This document shows, one piece after another, positions 14,504-22,559 of a DNA stretch of 64,000 nt. The translations under genes were made by a program, and so were the position numbers. Positions within the stretch are counted from its first letter, which is position 1, and each line of letters starts with the position of its first letter. The DNA comes from Deltaproteobacteria bacterium UBA5205 (GTDB lineage: Bacteria > Desulfobacterota > Syntrophorhabdia > Syntrophorhabdales > Syntrophorhabdaceae). The notes below the pieces were generated by a model. It made no database searches, was not told where the DNA came from, and worked only from the letters and a program-made list of their open reading frames with translations. The stretch spans positions 1 to 64,000 of the forward strand of contig DHVP01000031.1 in NCBI GenBank assembly GCA_002412715.1, given 5' to 3'.

Positions 14504-15607
14504 TTAAATCTTTGTCAGCGTGTACTTCCTCGTCCCCAGCCCCAGCCTCTGTGCATGGTCGAGTTGGATGTTCCAGTCAATCTGCGGGAAGAGGGCGCGC
14601 CACTTGTCTTCGCCCTTCCCCAGCGTGTGTTTGATGGCCGTTGAGGGGAGGGAGACTTCGTTATTGACCATGTCGCATGAGGCAGCGTCAATGGCCACAG
14701 GGTCATCGGACGCAAGAATGCCTATGTCCCTGACGATGGGTGCATCGCTGTTGGGGTAGCAGTCGCAAGCAGGGCTTACCTGAATGACGAAATTGATGAA
14801 GAGGGATTTTTTGGCCTTGCCTTTCAGAGCTCCCAGGGCGTATTCCATCATCTTTTTCTGGAAGATGTCCGGCGACTCGTTCCATTGTACTTCGATGGCA
14901 TGGAACGGGCAAATGAGGATGCACTCCCCGCAGCCAATACATTTGTTGTCGGATATGGACGCCTTTCCGGACGCGACTGCGATGGCCCCCCGGGGGCAAT
15001 AACCCTGACAGAGTTTGCATCCTTTGCATATACTCGGATTGACTTTGGGCGCAACCGTTGAATGCTGGACCAGTTTGCCTTCCCTCGTGGCACAGCCCAT
15101 ACCGAGGTTCTTGAGGGTTCCGCCGAACCCGGAAAGTTCATGGGCTTTGAAATGTGTGATCGCGACCAGGGCATCGGCATCGGCGATCTCCTTCGCGATA
15201 TGTACTTCTTTCAAAACCTCGCCGGCGACGGGTATGATGGCGCCGCTTCTCCCGCGCAGGCCATCGGCTATCACGAGGGGGCACTCCACGCAGGAGTAAC
15301 CAAAGCCATTGTGAATCGCTGTGGTGAGATGGCTGACGGTGTCACTGCGCGAACCCGTATAGAGCGTGTTGGTATCCGTCAGGAAGGGTTTGCCTCCGGC
15401 TTCCTTCAATCGCCTCGCAATGCTGCGCAGAAATACGGGCCTCAGGTATGCCGTGTTGCCCAGTTCACCGAAATGTACCTTAACGGCGACGAGATCGTTG
15501 TTCCTGATCTTCTTTTCGATCTTTGACCTGTTCATGAGATCGACGAGTTTGTCGAGGAGGTTGCGGTTCGGCGTCGTGCGCAGATCTGTAAAATACACCT
15601 TGCTCAT
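14504..15607 (-). CDS. DUF362 domain protein with two [4Fe-4S] clusters
   Basis: A 367-residue protein. Residues 1-185 and the C-terminal third are DUF362 sequence (VHFGELGNT, THFKAHELSGFGGTLKNLGM), and between them lies a ferredoxin insert with CKGCKLCQGYCP and CIGCGECILICP, each enough for one [4Fe-4S] cluster. Such proteins are common in strict anaerobes and are thought to act in electron transfer or metal-related reactions, but no reaction is proven. No signal peptide. RBS AAAAAAGGAGCCGCT. Divergent from the acyl-CoA dehydrogenase gene, with a strong promoter at 15640-15669. Confidence 0.85.
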   Translation of the reverse strand: MSKVYFTDLRTTPNRNLLDKLVDLMNRSKIEKKIRNNDLVAVKVHFGELGNTAYLRPVFLRSIARRLKEAGGKPFLTDTNTLYTGSRSDTVSHLTTAIHNGFGYSCVECPLVIADGLRGRSGAIIPVAGEVLKEVHIAKEIADADALVAITHFKAHELSGFGGTLKNLGMGCATREGKLVQHSTVAPKVNPSICKGCKLCQGYCPRGAIAVASGKASISDNKCIGCGECILICPFHAIEVQWNESPDIFQKKMMEYALGALKGKAKKSLFINFVIQVSPACDCYPNSDAPIVRDIGILASDDPVAIDAASCDMVNNEVSLPSTAIKHTLGKGEDKWRALFPQIDWNIQLDHAQRLGLGTRKYTLTKI

Positions 15608-15639
15608 AGCGGCTCCTTTTTTATTCCCTTTACAAGGAA

Positions 15640-15669
15640 ATTATGTTAGTAGTAAGGCAATTTTGTCAA
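15640..15669 (-). promoter_or_regulatory. Minus-strand promoter for the DUF362 gene
   Basis: On the minus strand TTGACA (15669-15664) and CATAAT (15645-15640) are 18 bases apart, about 33 bases before the start codon. Confidence 0.6.
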
Positions 15670-15689
15670 CAATTAAGGAGGTTCAACGG

Positions 15690-16868
15690 ATGCTAAATCT
15701 GTCTGATAAACATGGCATGATACAGAAGATCGCCGAGAAATTAGCTAAAGACAAAGTTGCTCCCAGGGCAAAAGAAATCGATTCTACGGGGGCCTTTCCC
15801 TGGGATCTCGTGGATCTCTATAAAAAGCACGGTTTTTTGTATCTCATGCTTCCTGAAAAATTCGGCGGTCTCGACGGTGACATCACGTCGTTGTGCCTTG
15901 TGATAGAAGAGCTGGCGAAGGTTTCCGGGGCGGCGTCCCTGATCCCGCTGGCGCATAATGTGGGCGTCATGCCTATCATGGTAGCTGCAAACGATGAACA
16001 AAAAGAACATATCTACGGCAAGCTCTGTCAGCCGGACAAAACGTACGTGGTAGCCTTCGCGCTCACGGAACCCGATGCGGGCTCCGATGCATCCCACATG
16101 AGAACGACAGCCGTAAAAGAGGGTGATCACTACTACCTCAACGGGAAGAAATCAATGATCACAAACGGGGCCAATGCACAGTTCTATTCAGTTTTTGCCT
16201 CTACGAATCCCTCCAAGCGCACGCAAGGTATCTCGGCCTTTTTCGTGGAGAGGGACTATCCGGGAGTCATCATCGGCAAGAGCGAAGACAAGATGGGCAT
16301 GATCGGTTCCGATATCACCGAGATCATATTTGATAATGTCAGATTGGAGAAGGAAAACCTGATGGGCAAGGAAGGTCAGGGTTGGGACATCGCCATGTCG
16401 ACCCTCAACCTTTCGAGGCCGGCCGTGGGTGCGCAAGCAGTGGGCATCGCACAGGGCGCACTGGATTTCGCGGTGGAATATGCATGGAAAAGGGTGCAGT
16501 TCGGGCAGAAGCTGGCGGACTTTGAAGGCGTGCAGTTCATGGTTGCCGACATGGCCACAGGGGTGGAGGCGGCCAGGGCCCTTGTCTATGATGCGGCCCA
16601 TCTTCTCGATATGAAGGTTTACGAGAGGGATAAGATGAGCGCCATCGGAGTGGACAAGATGTCCGCCATGGCAAAGGTCTATTCCGCCGATGTCGCAATG
16701 AAGGTGACGACAGACGCCGTCCAGCTGCTGGGTGGATATGGCTACACCAAGGAATATCCCGTGGAAAGGATGATGCGCGACGCAAAGGCGACCCAGATAT
16801 ACGAAGGAACGAACCAGGTGCAGAGAGTAGTCATAGCAAGGGACATTTTTAGAAACCGTATGGGTTGA
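15690..16868 (+). CDS. Acyl-CoA dehydrogenase (short-chain type)
   Basis: A 392-residue FAD enzyme that introduces the alpha-beta double bond in acyl-CoA, passing electrons to electron-transfer flavoprotein. Motifs: FALTEPDAGSDAS (substrate/FAD), QLLGGYGYTKEYPVERM, and TQIYEGTNQVQR with the catalytic glutamate in the position typical of short-chain and butyryl-CoA dehydrogenases. The start at 15690 follows TAAGGAGGT; longer frames upstream run into the DUF362 gene. No etfAB or thiolase is next to it, so the pathway (fatty-acid or aromatic-acid degradation) cannot be assigned. Confidence 0.92.
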   Translation: MLNLSDKHGMIQKIAEKLAKDKVAPRAKEIDSTGAFPWDLVDLYKKHGFLYLMLPEKFGGLDGDITSLCLVIEELAKVSGAASLIPLAHNVGVMPIMVAANDEQKEHIYGKLCQPDKTYVVAFALTEPDAGSDASHMRTTAVKEGDHYYLNGKKSMITNGANAQFYSVFASTNPSKRTQGISAFFVERDYPGVIIGKSEDKMGMIGSDITEIIFDNVRLEKENLMGKEGQGWDIAMSTLNLSRPAVGAQAVGIAQGALDFAVEYAWKRVQFGQKLADFEGVQFMVADMATGVEAARALVYDAAHLLDMKVYERDKMSAIGVDKMSAMAKVYSADVAMKVTTDAVQLLGGYGYTKEYPVERMMRDAKATQIYEGTNQVQRVVIARDIFRNRMG

Positions 16869-16904
16869 TTAGCGGCTTCAACCGGCAGCGCCGCTTAAAC
16901 GTTA

Positions 16905-16943
16905 AAAACCCCGGACAATCGTTGAATTGGCCGGGGTTTTCTT
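16905..16943. terminator. Intrinsic terminator after acyl-CoA dehydrogenase
   Basis: AACCCCGG (16907-16914) pairs with CCGGGGTT (16931-16938), with A-rich sequence before and TTCTT after, so it can serve both the dehydrogenase and the convergent GYD gene. Confidence 0.8.
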
Positions 16944-16998
16944 ATATTTCAACATTCGAGCGGTTGAAAGAGCTGCAGCCGTTCGGGCCGCCTTCCGC

Positions 16999-17283
16999 CT
17001 AACCCATCTTCTCCACAAATTCAAAGATCGGTATAGCGGACAGTGTCGTTATTTCTACGGTACCGCGGGCACCGAGTTCGGTGGAGACCCGAGCGATGGT
17101 TTCATTATCGGGAGCTTCCACGATATTGATGAAATCATACATGCCCAGAGTGGCATACTGGGCGAGAACCTTCGCGCCCATCTTTTCGATTTCCTGATCG
17201 ACCTGTCTTATACGCTCGGGATTGTTCTTGATTGTTTTTCTGCCTTCATAGGTTAACTTGCTTACGAGTATGTATATCGGCAT
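16999..17283 (-). CDS. GYD domain protein
   Basis: A 94-residue soluble protein with an alpha-beta dimeric-barrel-like pattern: PIYILVSKLTYEGRKTIK at the start, GMYDFINIVEAPD in the middle (the GYD position reads GMYD), and TTLSAIPIFEF near the end. The family has no established biochemical function. It lies 41 bases after mnmA on the same strand, so probably shares its transcript; RBS GGGGGTGAG precedes the ATG. Downstream it meets the bidirectional terminator at 16905-16943. Confidence 0.82.
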   Translation of the reverse strand: MPIYILVSKLTYEGRKTIKNNPERIRQVDQEIEKMGAKVLAQYATLGMYDFINIVEAPDNETIARVSTELGARGTVEITTLSAIPIFEFVEKMG

Positions 17284-17324
17284 AATCTCACCCCCTTATT
17301 TTAAAAATATTAAACCACGGCCTG

Positions 17325-18383
17325 TTACATTGCAACACGTTTTTCTATGACGCCGCCGCCCACTACAATGTCATCGTGGTAGAGTACGACGGATTGTCCC
17401 GGCGTCACGCCGTCCACGGGTTCCTCAAAAGTGACCGAAAGGGTTTCATCCCGGAATTCGCAGGAACAGGGCTTGTCGGGTTGCCGGTATCTCACCCTGG
17501 CCGATATGGGAGTTGAAACGGGGTAAAGCAGGGATACGGACCGGGCCGTAAGAGTATCCGTTCTGAGGTCCCTCTTTGTGCCCACCACTATACTGTTTTC
17601 ATCGGCCTGAATATCGATGACATAGAGGGCCTCACTGTAAGGGATGTTTATCCCGCGTCTCTGTCCTATGGTGAAGAGGTGTATGCCTTCATGGAATCCC
17701 AGCAGCGTGCCGTCGGACAGATAGACGCGCCCACGTTTTGGTTTGATGAAACGGGACAGGAATTCCGCGTAATTGCCATTGGGGATGAAACAGATATCCT
17801 GACTTTCGCGGGAGAGTGCACATCGCAGACCCTCATTGGCTGCAAGGGTGCGCAGCCCTTCCTTGGTATAGTCCCCCAGGGGAAAGACGGCGCCCATAAG
17901 AGCCTCTTCGCCGATGGAGTAGAGAAAGTAAGACTGATCTTTACCCGCATCGCTGCCTTTCCTGAGAACCACATGCCCCTGTCGGCTCTCCGAACGGGCA
18001 TAGTGCCCCGTGGCTGTCGTATCGGCCCCCATGGCCATCGCGCGCTCACGAAAAGCTCCGAACTTTACGAACCGGTTGCACAGTATGCAGGGATTAGGGG
18101 TGATGCCGCGGCGGTAGCCCTCTATGAATGGTTCGATCACGCGGTGGAGGAAGATGTCGGACAGATCGATGACGTGATGGGGTATCGAAAGATCCCGGCA
18201 AAATCTCTGCGCCTGAGCTACGGCAGCTGTTGAACTGCAGGCGTCGAGACCCCGTTTCTCAAGAAAGTTTCCGGGGAACAATGAGAACGTAACGCCCACA
18301 ACCTTGTGTCCCGCTTTCTTCAGCAACCAGGCCGCGAGACAGCTGTCGAATCCTCCACTCATGGCCGCAAAGACCGTTTCCAT
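17325..18383 (-). CDS. mnmA: tRNA-specific 2-thiouridylase MnmA
   Basis: A 352-residue enzyme that inserts sulfur at position 2 of the wobble uridine of tRNA Glu, Gln and Lys. The PP-loop reads SGGFDS (residues 9-14) where most have SGGVDS. The two catalytic cysteines are present: Cys102 in NPCILCNRFVKF and Cys198 in SRESQDICFIP. The C-terminal OB-fold-like domain ends near VVGGGVIEK. The sulfur donor is not adjacent. GYD follows in the same unit. Confidence 0.93.
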   Translation of the reverse strand: METVFAAMSGGFDSCLAAWLLKKAGHKVVGVTFSLFPGNFLEKRGLDACSSTAAVAQAQRFCRDLSIPHHVIDLSDIFLHRVIEPFIEGYRRGITPNPCILCNRFVKFGAFRERAMAMGADTTATGHYARSESRQGHVVLRKGSDAGKDQSYFLYSIGEEALMGAVFPLGDYTKEGLRTLAANEGLRCALSRESQDICFIPNGNYAEFLSRFIKPKRGRVYLSDGTLLGFHEGIHLFTIGQRRGINIPYSEALYVIDIQADENSIVVGTKRDLRTDTLTARSVSLLYPVSTPISARVRYRQPDKPCSCEFRDETLSVTFEEPVDGVTPGQSVVLYHDDIVVGGGVIEKRVAM

Positions 18384-18412
18384 GCCCCATCATACCACAA
18401 AGATGGAGATGG

Positions 18413-18441
18413 TTGAAACTTCACGGGTATTGTAGTATCAT
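18413..18441 (+). promoter_or_regulatory. Promoter for ctpA
   Basis: TTGAAA (18413-18418) and TATCAT (18436-18441) with a 17-base spacer; the gene starts 22 bases later, after ACACGGAGGTTGT. Confidence 0.5.
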
Positions 18442-18462
18442 CATCAACAACACGGAGGTTGT

Positions 18463-19776
18463 ATGAACAAAAAAACCAAAGTTTTCCTGAGTCTGTTTTT
18501 TGTCTCTGTTTTCCTTTTTGGGATTTTCATCGGCGCCCAGGGAAAACGGACCGCACAAGGTGCGGAGGACAAGGAGATATATGAATATCTAAGAACGTTT
18601 TCAGACGTCATCGATCTTGTAAAGCGCAATTATGTAGAAGACGTGAAAGACAAAGACATCGTGTATGCGGCGATAAAGGGCATCCTTGAATCCCTTGACC
18701 CCCACTCATCGTTCCTTCCACCCGATATGTACAAGGAAATGCAGACCGACACCAAGGGAGAATTCGGCGGTATCGGCATCGAAATCACCATCAAAGACGG
18801 TTTTCCGACGGTTATCACCCCCATAGAGGACACGCCGGCATTCAAGGCAGGCATGAAGGCCGGTGATCACATCGTGAAAATCGACGGAAAGCCTACCAAG
18901 AATATGGGACTTCTGGATGTGGTGAAGCTCATCAGGGGGCCGAAAGGCAAGGCGGTCACTCTGACGGTGGCGAGAGAAGGAGCGCAGGGCCTGAAGGAAT
19001 ACACCGTTCTTCGCGACACGATAGTCGTAAAGAGTGTCAAGTTCAGGATGCTGTCGGATGAATACGGTTACATAAGACTTGCCCAGTTCCAGGAAAAAAC
19101 ATCCAGGGACCTCGATAACGCGCTCAAGGAGCTCGAGAAGAGTAATAAAGGAAAACCGTTGAAAGGTCTCGTGCTGGATCTCAGAAACGATCCGGGAGGG
19201 CTTCTGGAACAGGCGGTTGAAGTTTCGGACAAGTTCCTTTCGGAGGGTATCATCGTATCGATTGAGGGCAGGGGCGGCAAGAAGACTGCCGATGAAAACA
19301 AGATGAAATTCTACGCGCAGAAGAAGGGCCAGAAATTTTTGGGGCCCATGGTGGTCCTCGTAAATGAAGGCAGTGCGAGTGCTTCGGAGATCGTTGCCGG
19401 CGCCCTCCAGGATTACAAGCGGGCCATCATTGTGGGGACGAAGAGCTTTGGAAAAGGATCGGTACAGACGATCTTTCCTCTTGGGGACGGTTCGGCTGTG
19501 AGACTCACGACCGCAAAATACTATACGCCGAAGGGTCGGTCCATCCAGTCTGAAGGTATCGCTCCTGACATCACCGTCGAGAATACCTTCGTAAAATCGA
19601 AGGAAAAGATAACGCCTATCACGGAAAAAGACCTGGAGAAGAAGACCGACAGGAACCCGGTGCCCAAGAGGCCCGAAGAGATTACGGTCAAAAACCTTGA
19701 GGATGAGGACTTTCAGCTCTATATGGGTTTGCAGATCCTGAAGAGCTGGGAGGCACTGAGGGGCAAAACCTCCTGA
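18463..19776 (+). CDS. ctpA: Carboxy-terminal processing protease (S41)
   Basis: A 437-residue periplasmic serine protease. An N-terminal hydrophobic segment (residues 7-25) is a signal peptide or anchor. The PDZ domain spans about 95-185 (GGIGIEITIKDG, then AGMKAGDHIVKIDG). The catalytic dyad is visible by spacing: Ser306 within NEGSASASEI and Lys331 in KSFGKGSVQT. Substrates are usually misfolded or tail-tagged envelope proteins. The gene stands alone between its own promoter and a strong terminator, so it is monocistronic. Confidence 0.93.
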   Translation: MNKKTKVFLSLFFVSVFLFGIFIGAQGKRTAQGAEDKEIYEYLRTFSDVIDLVKRNYVEDVKDKDIVYAAIKGILESLDPHSSFLPPDMYKEMQTDTKGEFGGIGIEITIKDGFPTVITPIEDTPAFKAGMKAGDHIVKIDGKPTKNMGLLDVVKLIRGPKGKAVTLTVAREGAQGLKEYTVLRDTIVVKSVKFRMLSDEYGYIRLAQFQEKTSRDLDNALKELEKSNKGKPLKGLVLDLRNDPGGLLEQAVEVSDKFLSEGIIVSIEGRGGKKTADENKMKFYAQKKGQKFLGPMVVLVNEGSASASEIVAGALQDYKRAIIVGTKSFGKGSVQTIFPLGDGSAVRLTTAKYYTPKGRSIQSEGIAPDITVENTFVKSKEKITPITEKDLEKKTDRNPVPKRPEEITVKNLEDEDFQLYMGLQILKSWEALRGKTS

Positions 19777-19795
19777 AGCGTGTCATGACAGTCAG

Positions 19796-19834
19796 AAACG
19801 GGTGAAACCGACAGCGGTTTTGCCCGTTTTTTTT
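19796..19834 (+). terminator. Intrinsic terminator after ctpA
   Basis: AAACGGG (19796-19802) pairs with CCCGTTT (19823-19829); the inner TGAAACCG/CGGTTTTG extends the stem to 15 pairs with an ACAG loop, followed by T residues. Confidence 0.88.
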
Positions 19835-19946
19835 CGGAAAGAGAGGGGTAATTTCAATGCCATGGCTTGTTTTTTTTGCAGGAAGGTTTTATTTTCTAAA
19901 GTACGGCAATGCCGGCGCTGATCACCACATACGAAAAGGAGGTTAA

Positions 19947-21170
19947 ATGAAACCCATAGAAATCAAACCGGATATTTATTGGGTAGGAGTAATCGATTGG
20001 GCCGTTCGGGATTTTCACGGCTATGTCACGCCAAACGGCACAACATACAATAACTACCTCATCATGGACGAGCAGGTGACTCTCCTCGACACCGTTAAGC
20101 ATAATTTCGGAGCGTCGGCGGTGGATAACATCAGGCGCGTCGTCGATCCCTACCGCATAAAGAATATCGTCATCAACCACATCGAGCCGGATCACGCGAG
20201 CAGTATCGCGACGATCATGGAGTATGCCCCCGATGCGACGATCTACATCACGGACCGAGGGAAGAAAGGTCTTGACCGCCATTTTGATACCTCCCGGTGG
20301 AAGTTCAGGATAGTCAAGAGCGGCGATACCCTGAGCACGGGGAAATACACCCTTACGTTCCTGGAAACACCGATGCTTCACTGGCCCGACTCCATGGTGA
20401 CATACATTAAGGAGGCAAAGCTTCTCATATCCCAGGACGCCTTCGGTCAGCACATGGCCTCAGCGGCCAGGTTCGACGATGAGTTCTTTGCCTGCCATTC
20501 GCAGTTTGAGCTTGATGATGCAATCGTGGATTATTACGCCAATATCCTCATGCCTTTCGGGAAGCTCATCCAGACGAAGATAGAAGAGATAGTAAAAGCG
20601 GGGCTTGAGATAGACATGATAGCTCCCGACCACGGGATCATCTGGAGGAAGGACCCGGGGCATATCATACAGAGGTATCTCGACCTTGCAAAGGGAAGGG
20701 CGGATCTCTCTGCCGTAATAATCTACGACACCATGTGGCACAGCACCGAGCTCATGAGCGATCCCATTATGCAGGGAATCAAGGATGAGGGCGTGCCCTG
20801 CAAGGTGATAAAGCTCAGGGCAACGCCGATGAGCACGGCCATAAAGGAGTTCTGGAAATCAAGAGGCTGCCTTATCGGCACCCCTACCATAAATAATGTT
20901 ATGTTCCCGTCGATTGCCGAATTCCTCTACCATCTGGCCGGTTTGAGGCCGAAAGACAGGATCATCGGTGGATTCGGGAGTTATGGATGGGGAGGCGGGG
21001 CGGTCAAAGAGGCGTATGCCAAATTTCAGCAGATGGGGCTTGAAACTGTCGAGCCCGGTTTGCAGGTGGTGTACAAGCCTTCCGCCCAGGACATGGACAC
21101 GTGCTACGAGTTCGGTCAGAGTTTCGCCAGACGCCTTAAAGAGTATCACGAGAAATTTCAGGTCGTTTAG
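19947..21170 (+). CDS. fprA: Flavodiiron protein (FprA / rubredoxin:oxygen oxidoreductase type)
   Basis: A 407-residue cytosolic enzyme that reduces oxygen to water or nitric oxide to nitrous oxide. The N-terminal metallo-lactamase domain keeps the diiron ligands His78, Glu80, Asp82 and His83 in INHIEPDHASS, then further ligands in ETPMLHWPDS and around APDHG. The C-terminal flavodoxin domain begins AVIIYDTMWHSTE (FMN phosphate loop) and includes FGSYGWGGG. RBS AAAAGGAGGTTAA. Rubrerythrin follows 32 bases on, forming an oxygen-defence unit typical of anaerobes. Confidence 0.93.
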   Translation: MKPIEIKPDIYWVGVIDWAVRDFHGYVTPNGTTYNNYLIMDEQVTLLDTVKHNFGASAVDNIRRVVDPYRIKNIVINHIEPDHASSIATIMEYAPDATIYITDRGKKGLDRHFDTSRWKFRIVKSGDTLSTGKYTLTFLETPMLHWPDSMVTYIKEAKLLISQDAFGQHMASAARFDDEFFACHSQFELDDAIVDYYANILMPFGKLIQTKIEEIVKAGLEIDMIAPDHGIIWRKDPGHIIQRYLDLAKGRADLSAVIIYDTMWHSTELMSDPIMQGIKDEGVPCKVIKLRATPMSTAIKEFWKSRGCLIGTPTINNVMFPSIAEFLYHLAGLRPKDRIIGGFGSYGWGGGAVKEAYAKFQQMGLETVEPGLQVVYKPSAQDMDTCYEFGQSFARRLKEYHEKFQVV

Positions 21171-21202
21171 AAGAATTTAAGCAAAATTCAGAAGGAGGAA
21201 AC

Positions 21203-21697
21203 ATGTCAAAAACAGAAAAGAACCTCGAAGAAGCATTTGCGGGCGAGTCCCAGGCAAATCGGAAATATCTTGCCTTCGCAAAAAAAGCCGACGATGAGGG
21301 TTTCAAACAGGTAGCCAAACTCTTCAGGGCGGCTGCAGAGGCGGAGACCATTCACGCCCATAATCATCTCAGGGAGCTCAAGGGCATCAGGAGCACAAAG
21401 GAAAATCTTGCGGAGGCCGTAGGCGGCGAGACCCACGAGTTTAAAAGCATGTATCCGGCGATGATCGAAGACGCAAAAGCGGAAGCAAGCGCCGGTGCCG
21501 TAAGGACTTTCCAGTATGCAAACGACGTCGAAAAGGTCCATGCAGGCCTCTACCAGAAGGCGCTGGACGATCTCGGCAACAACAAAGAGACGGATTACTG
21601 GGTCTGCAAGGTATGCGGTAATACCGTCGAGGGCGAGCCGCCCGACGAGTGTCCGGTCTGCAAGGCAAAAAAGGTGGCCTTCTACAAGGTTGACTGA
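21203..21697 (+). CDS. rbr: Rubrerythrin
   Basis: A 164-residue non-haem iron peroxidase of anaerobes. The N-terminal ferritin-like four-helix bundle carries the diiron glutamates (EAFAGESQANRKY, EAETIHAHNH, VEKVHAGLY), and the C-terminal rubredoxin-like domain has CKVCGNTVEGEPP and CPVCKAKK. RBS AGAAGGAGGAAAC. Being directly behind fprA suggests both are expressed together to remove oxygen and peroxide; rubredoxin itself is not encoded here. Confidence 0.95.
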   Translation: MSKTEKNLEEAFAGESQANRKYLAFAKKADDEGFKQVAKLFRAAAEAETIHAHNHLRELKGIRSTKENLAEAVGGETHEFKSMYPAMIEDAKAEASAGAVRTFQYANDVEKVHAGLYQKALDDLGNNKETDYWVCKVCGNTVEGEPPDECPVCKAKKVAFYKVD

Positions 21698-21752
21698 CAT
21701 AGATAGTTGACGGTGAGCCGGGGAGGTATCCAGCCTCTCCGGCCGCTTTTCG

Positions 21753-22334
21753 ATGGGGGAATACGTGAGGCTTCTTGTACTTAATGGCAGTCCCAGAACA
21801 GGGGGGAATACCGATCTTCTCGTCCAGTCAGCCCTGAACGCTATAGACAGGCATTCGCATCGTGTCGATCTTTTTCGTCTGAACGACATGAACATCAGAC
21901 CCTGCCAGAATTGCGGAGGCTGCACCGATACGGGGGTTTGCGTCATCGAAGACAGAATGCAGCAGATATACCCGGCCCTGAGACAGGCCGACCGGATTAT
22001 CCTGGCTTCCCCCATCTATTTCTTCGGTCTTTCAGCCCAGACAAAGGCCATGATCGACCGCTGCCAGCCACTCTGGTGCGAGAAGTACATCCACAACATG
22101 CCCATCCAGACAGCCACGCATCGCAAGGGCCTCCTTGTGCTTGTGGGGGGTATGAAGAAACAGATCGGCGCGGATTGCTCCGCCGCCACGGCCACCGCCT
22201 TCTTCAGAAGTGTAAGCATTGAAGAGCACAAGACACTGACCTTTCTCGGTATAGACGCGAAGGGCGCGATCCGTTCCCACCCAACCGCCCTGCAAGACGT
22301 CTACGAAGCGGCAAAGATCCTGACGGTGCATTGA
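21753..22334 (+). CDS. Flavodoxin-fold NAD(P)H oxidoreductase / iron-sulfur flavoprotein-like
   Basis: A 193-residue cytosolic protein. LVLNGSPRTGGNTDLL near the start is the FMN-phosphate loop of the NADPH-dependent FMN reductase/flavodoxin-2 fold, and CQNCGGCTDTGVCVI near residues 51-65 resembles the cysteine cluster of iron-sulfur flavoproteins, so it may hold a [4Fe-4S] cluster. ASPIYFFGLSAQTKAMIDR is the usual second flavin motif. It follows rubrerythrin by 55 bases and could supply electrons to the oxygen-defence proteins; that role is inference. Confidence 0.8.
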   Translation: MGEYVRLLVLNGSPRTGGNTDLLVQSALNAIDRHSHRVDLFRLNDMNIRPCQNCGGCTDTGVCVIEDRMQQIYPALRQADRIILASPIYFFGLSAQTKAMIDRCQPLWCEKYIHNMPIQTATHRKGLLVLVGGMKKQIGADCSAATATAFFRSVSIEEHKTLTFLGIDAKGAIRSHPTALQDVYEAAKILTVH

Positions 22335-22503
22335 TTCGTAGGGTCTAGGGACATCCGGACTATCTTTGTGTAGCGTTGCGCGTTCCCACCCCTTGCCGGA
22401 ATGACGACTCAAAGGCTGGTGCAATCGAGAAGATGAATTTGAAAACCGTGCGGTAAAGATCATAGCTTCCGCATCCTAATCCCCAATCCCTGTCTCCTCT
22501 TCA
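22335..22503. other. Intergenic stretch with a broken repeat arm
   Basis: No gene is seen. TTGCCGGAATGACGA near 22392-22407 is a fragment of the CGTCATTCCGGC repeat arm seen at 5344-5505, suggesting an eroded copy. Confidence 0.4.
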
Positions 22504-22532
22504 TTGACATTGTTCCACCCGCATAGTATAAC
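22504..22532 (+). promoter_or_regulatory. Strong sigma70-type promoter for feoB
   Basis: TTGACA (22504-22509) and TATAAC (22527-22532) with a 17-base spacer; the ATG is 28 bases downstream. No clear Fur box is seen. Confidence 0.7.
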
Positions 22533-22559
22533 CAAAACGAAAATGAAAGGTTTGCGATC

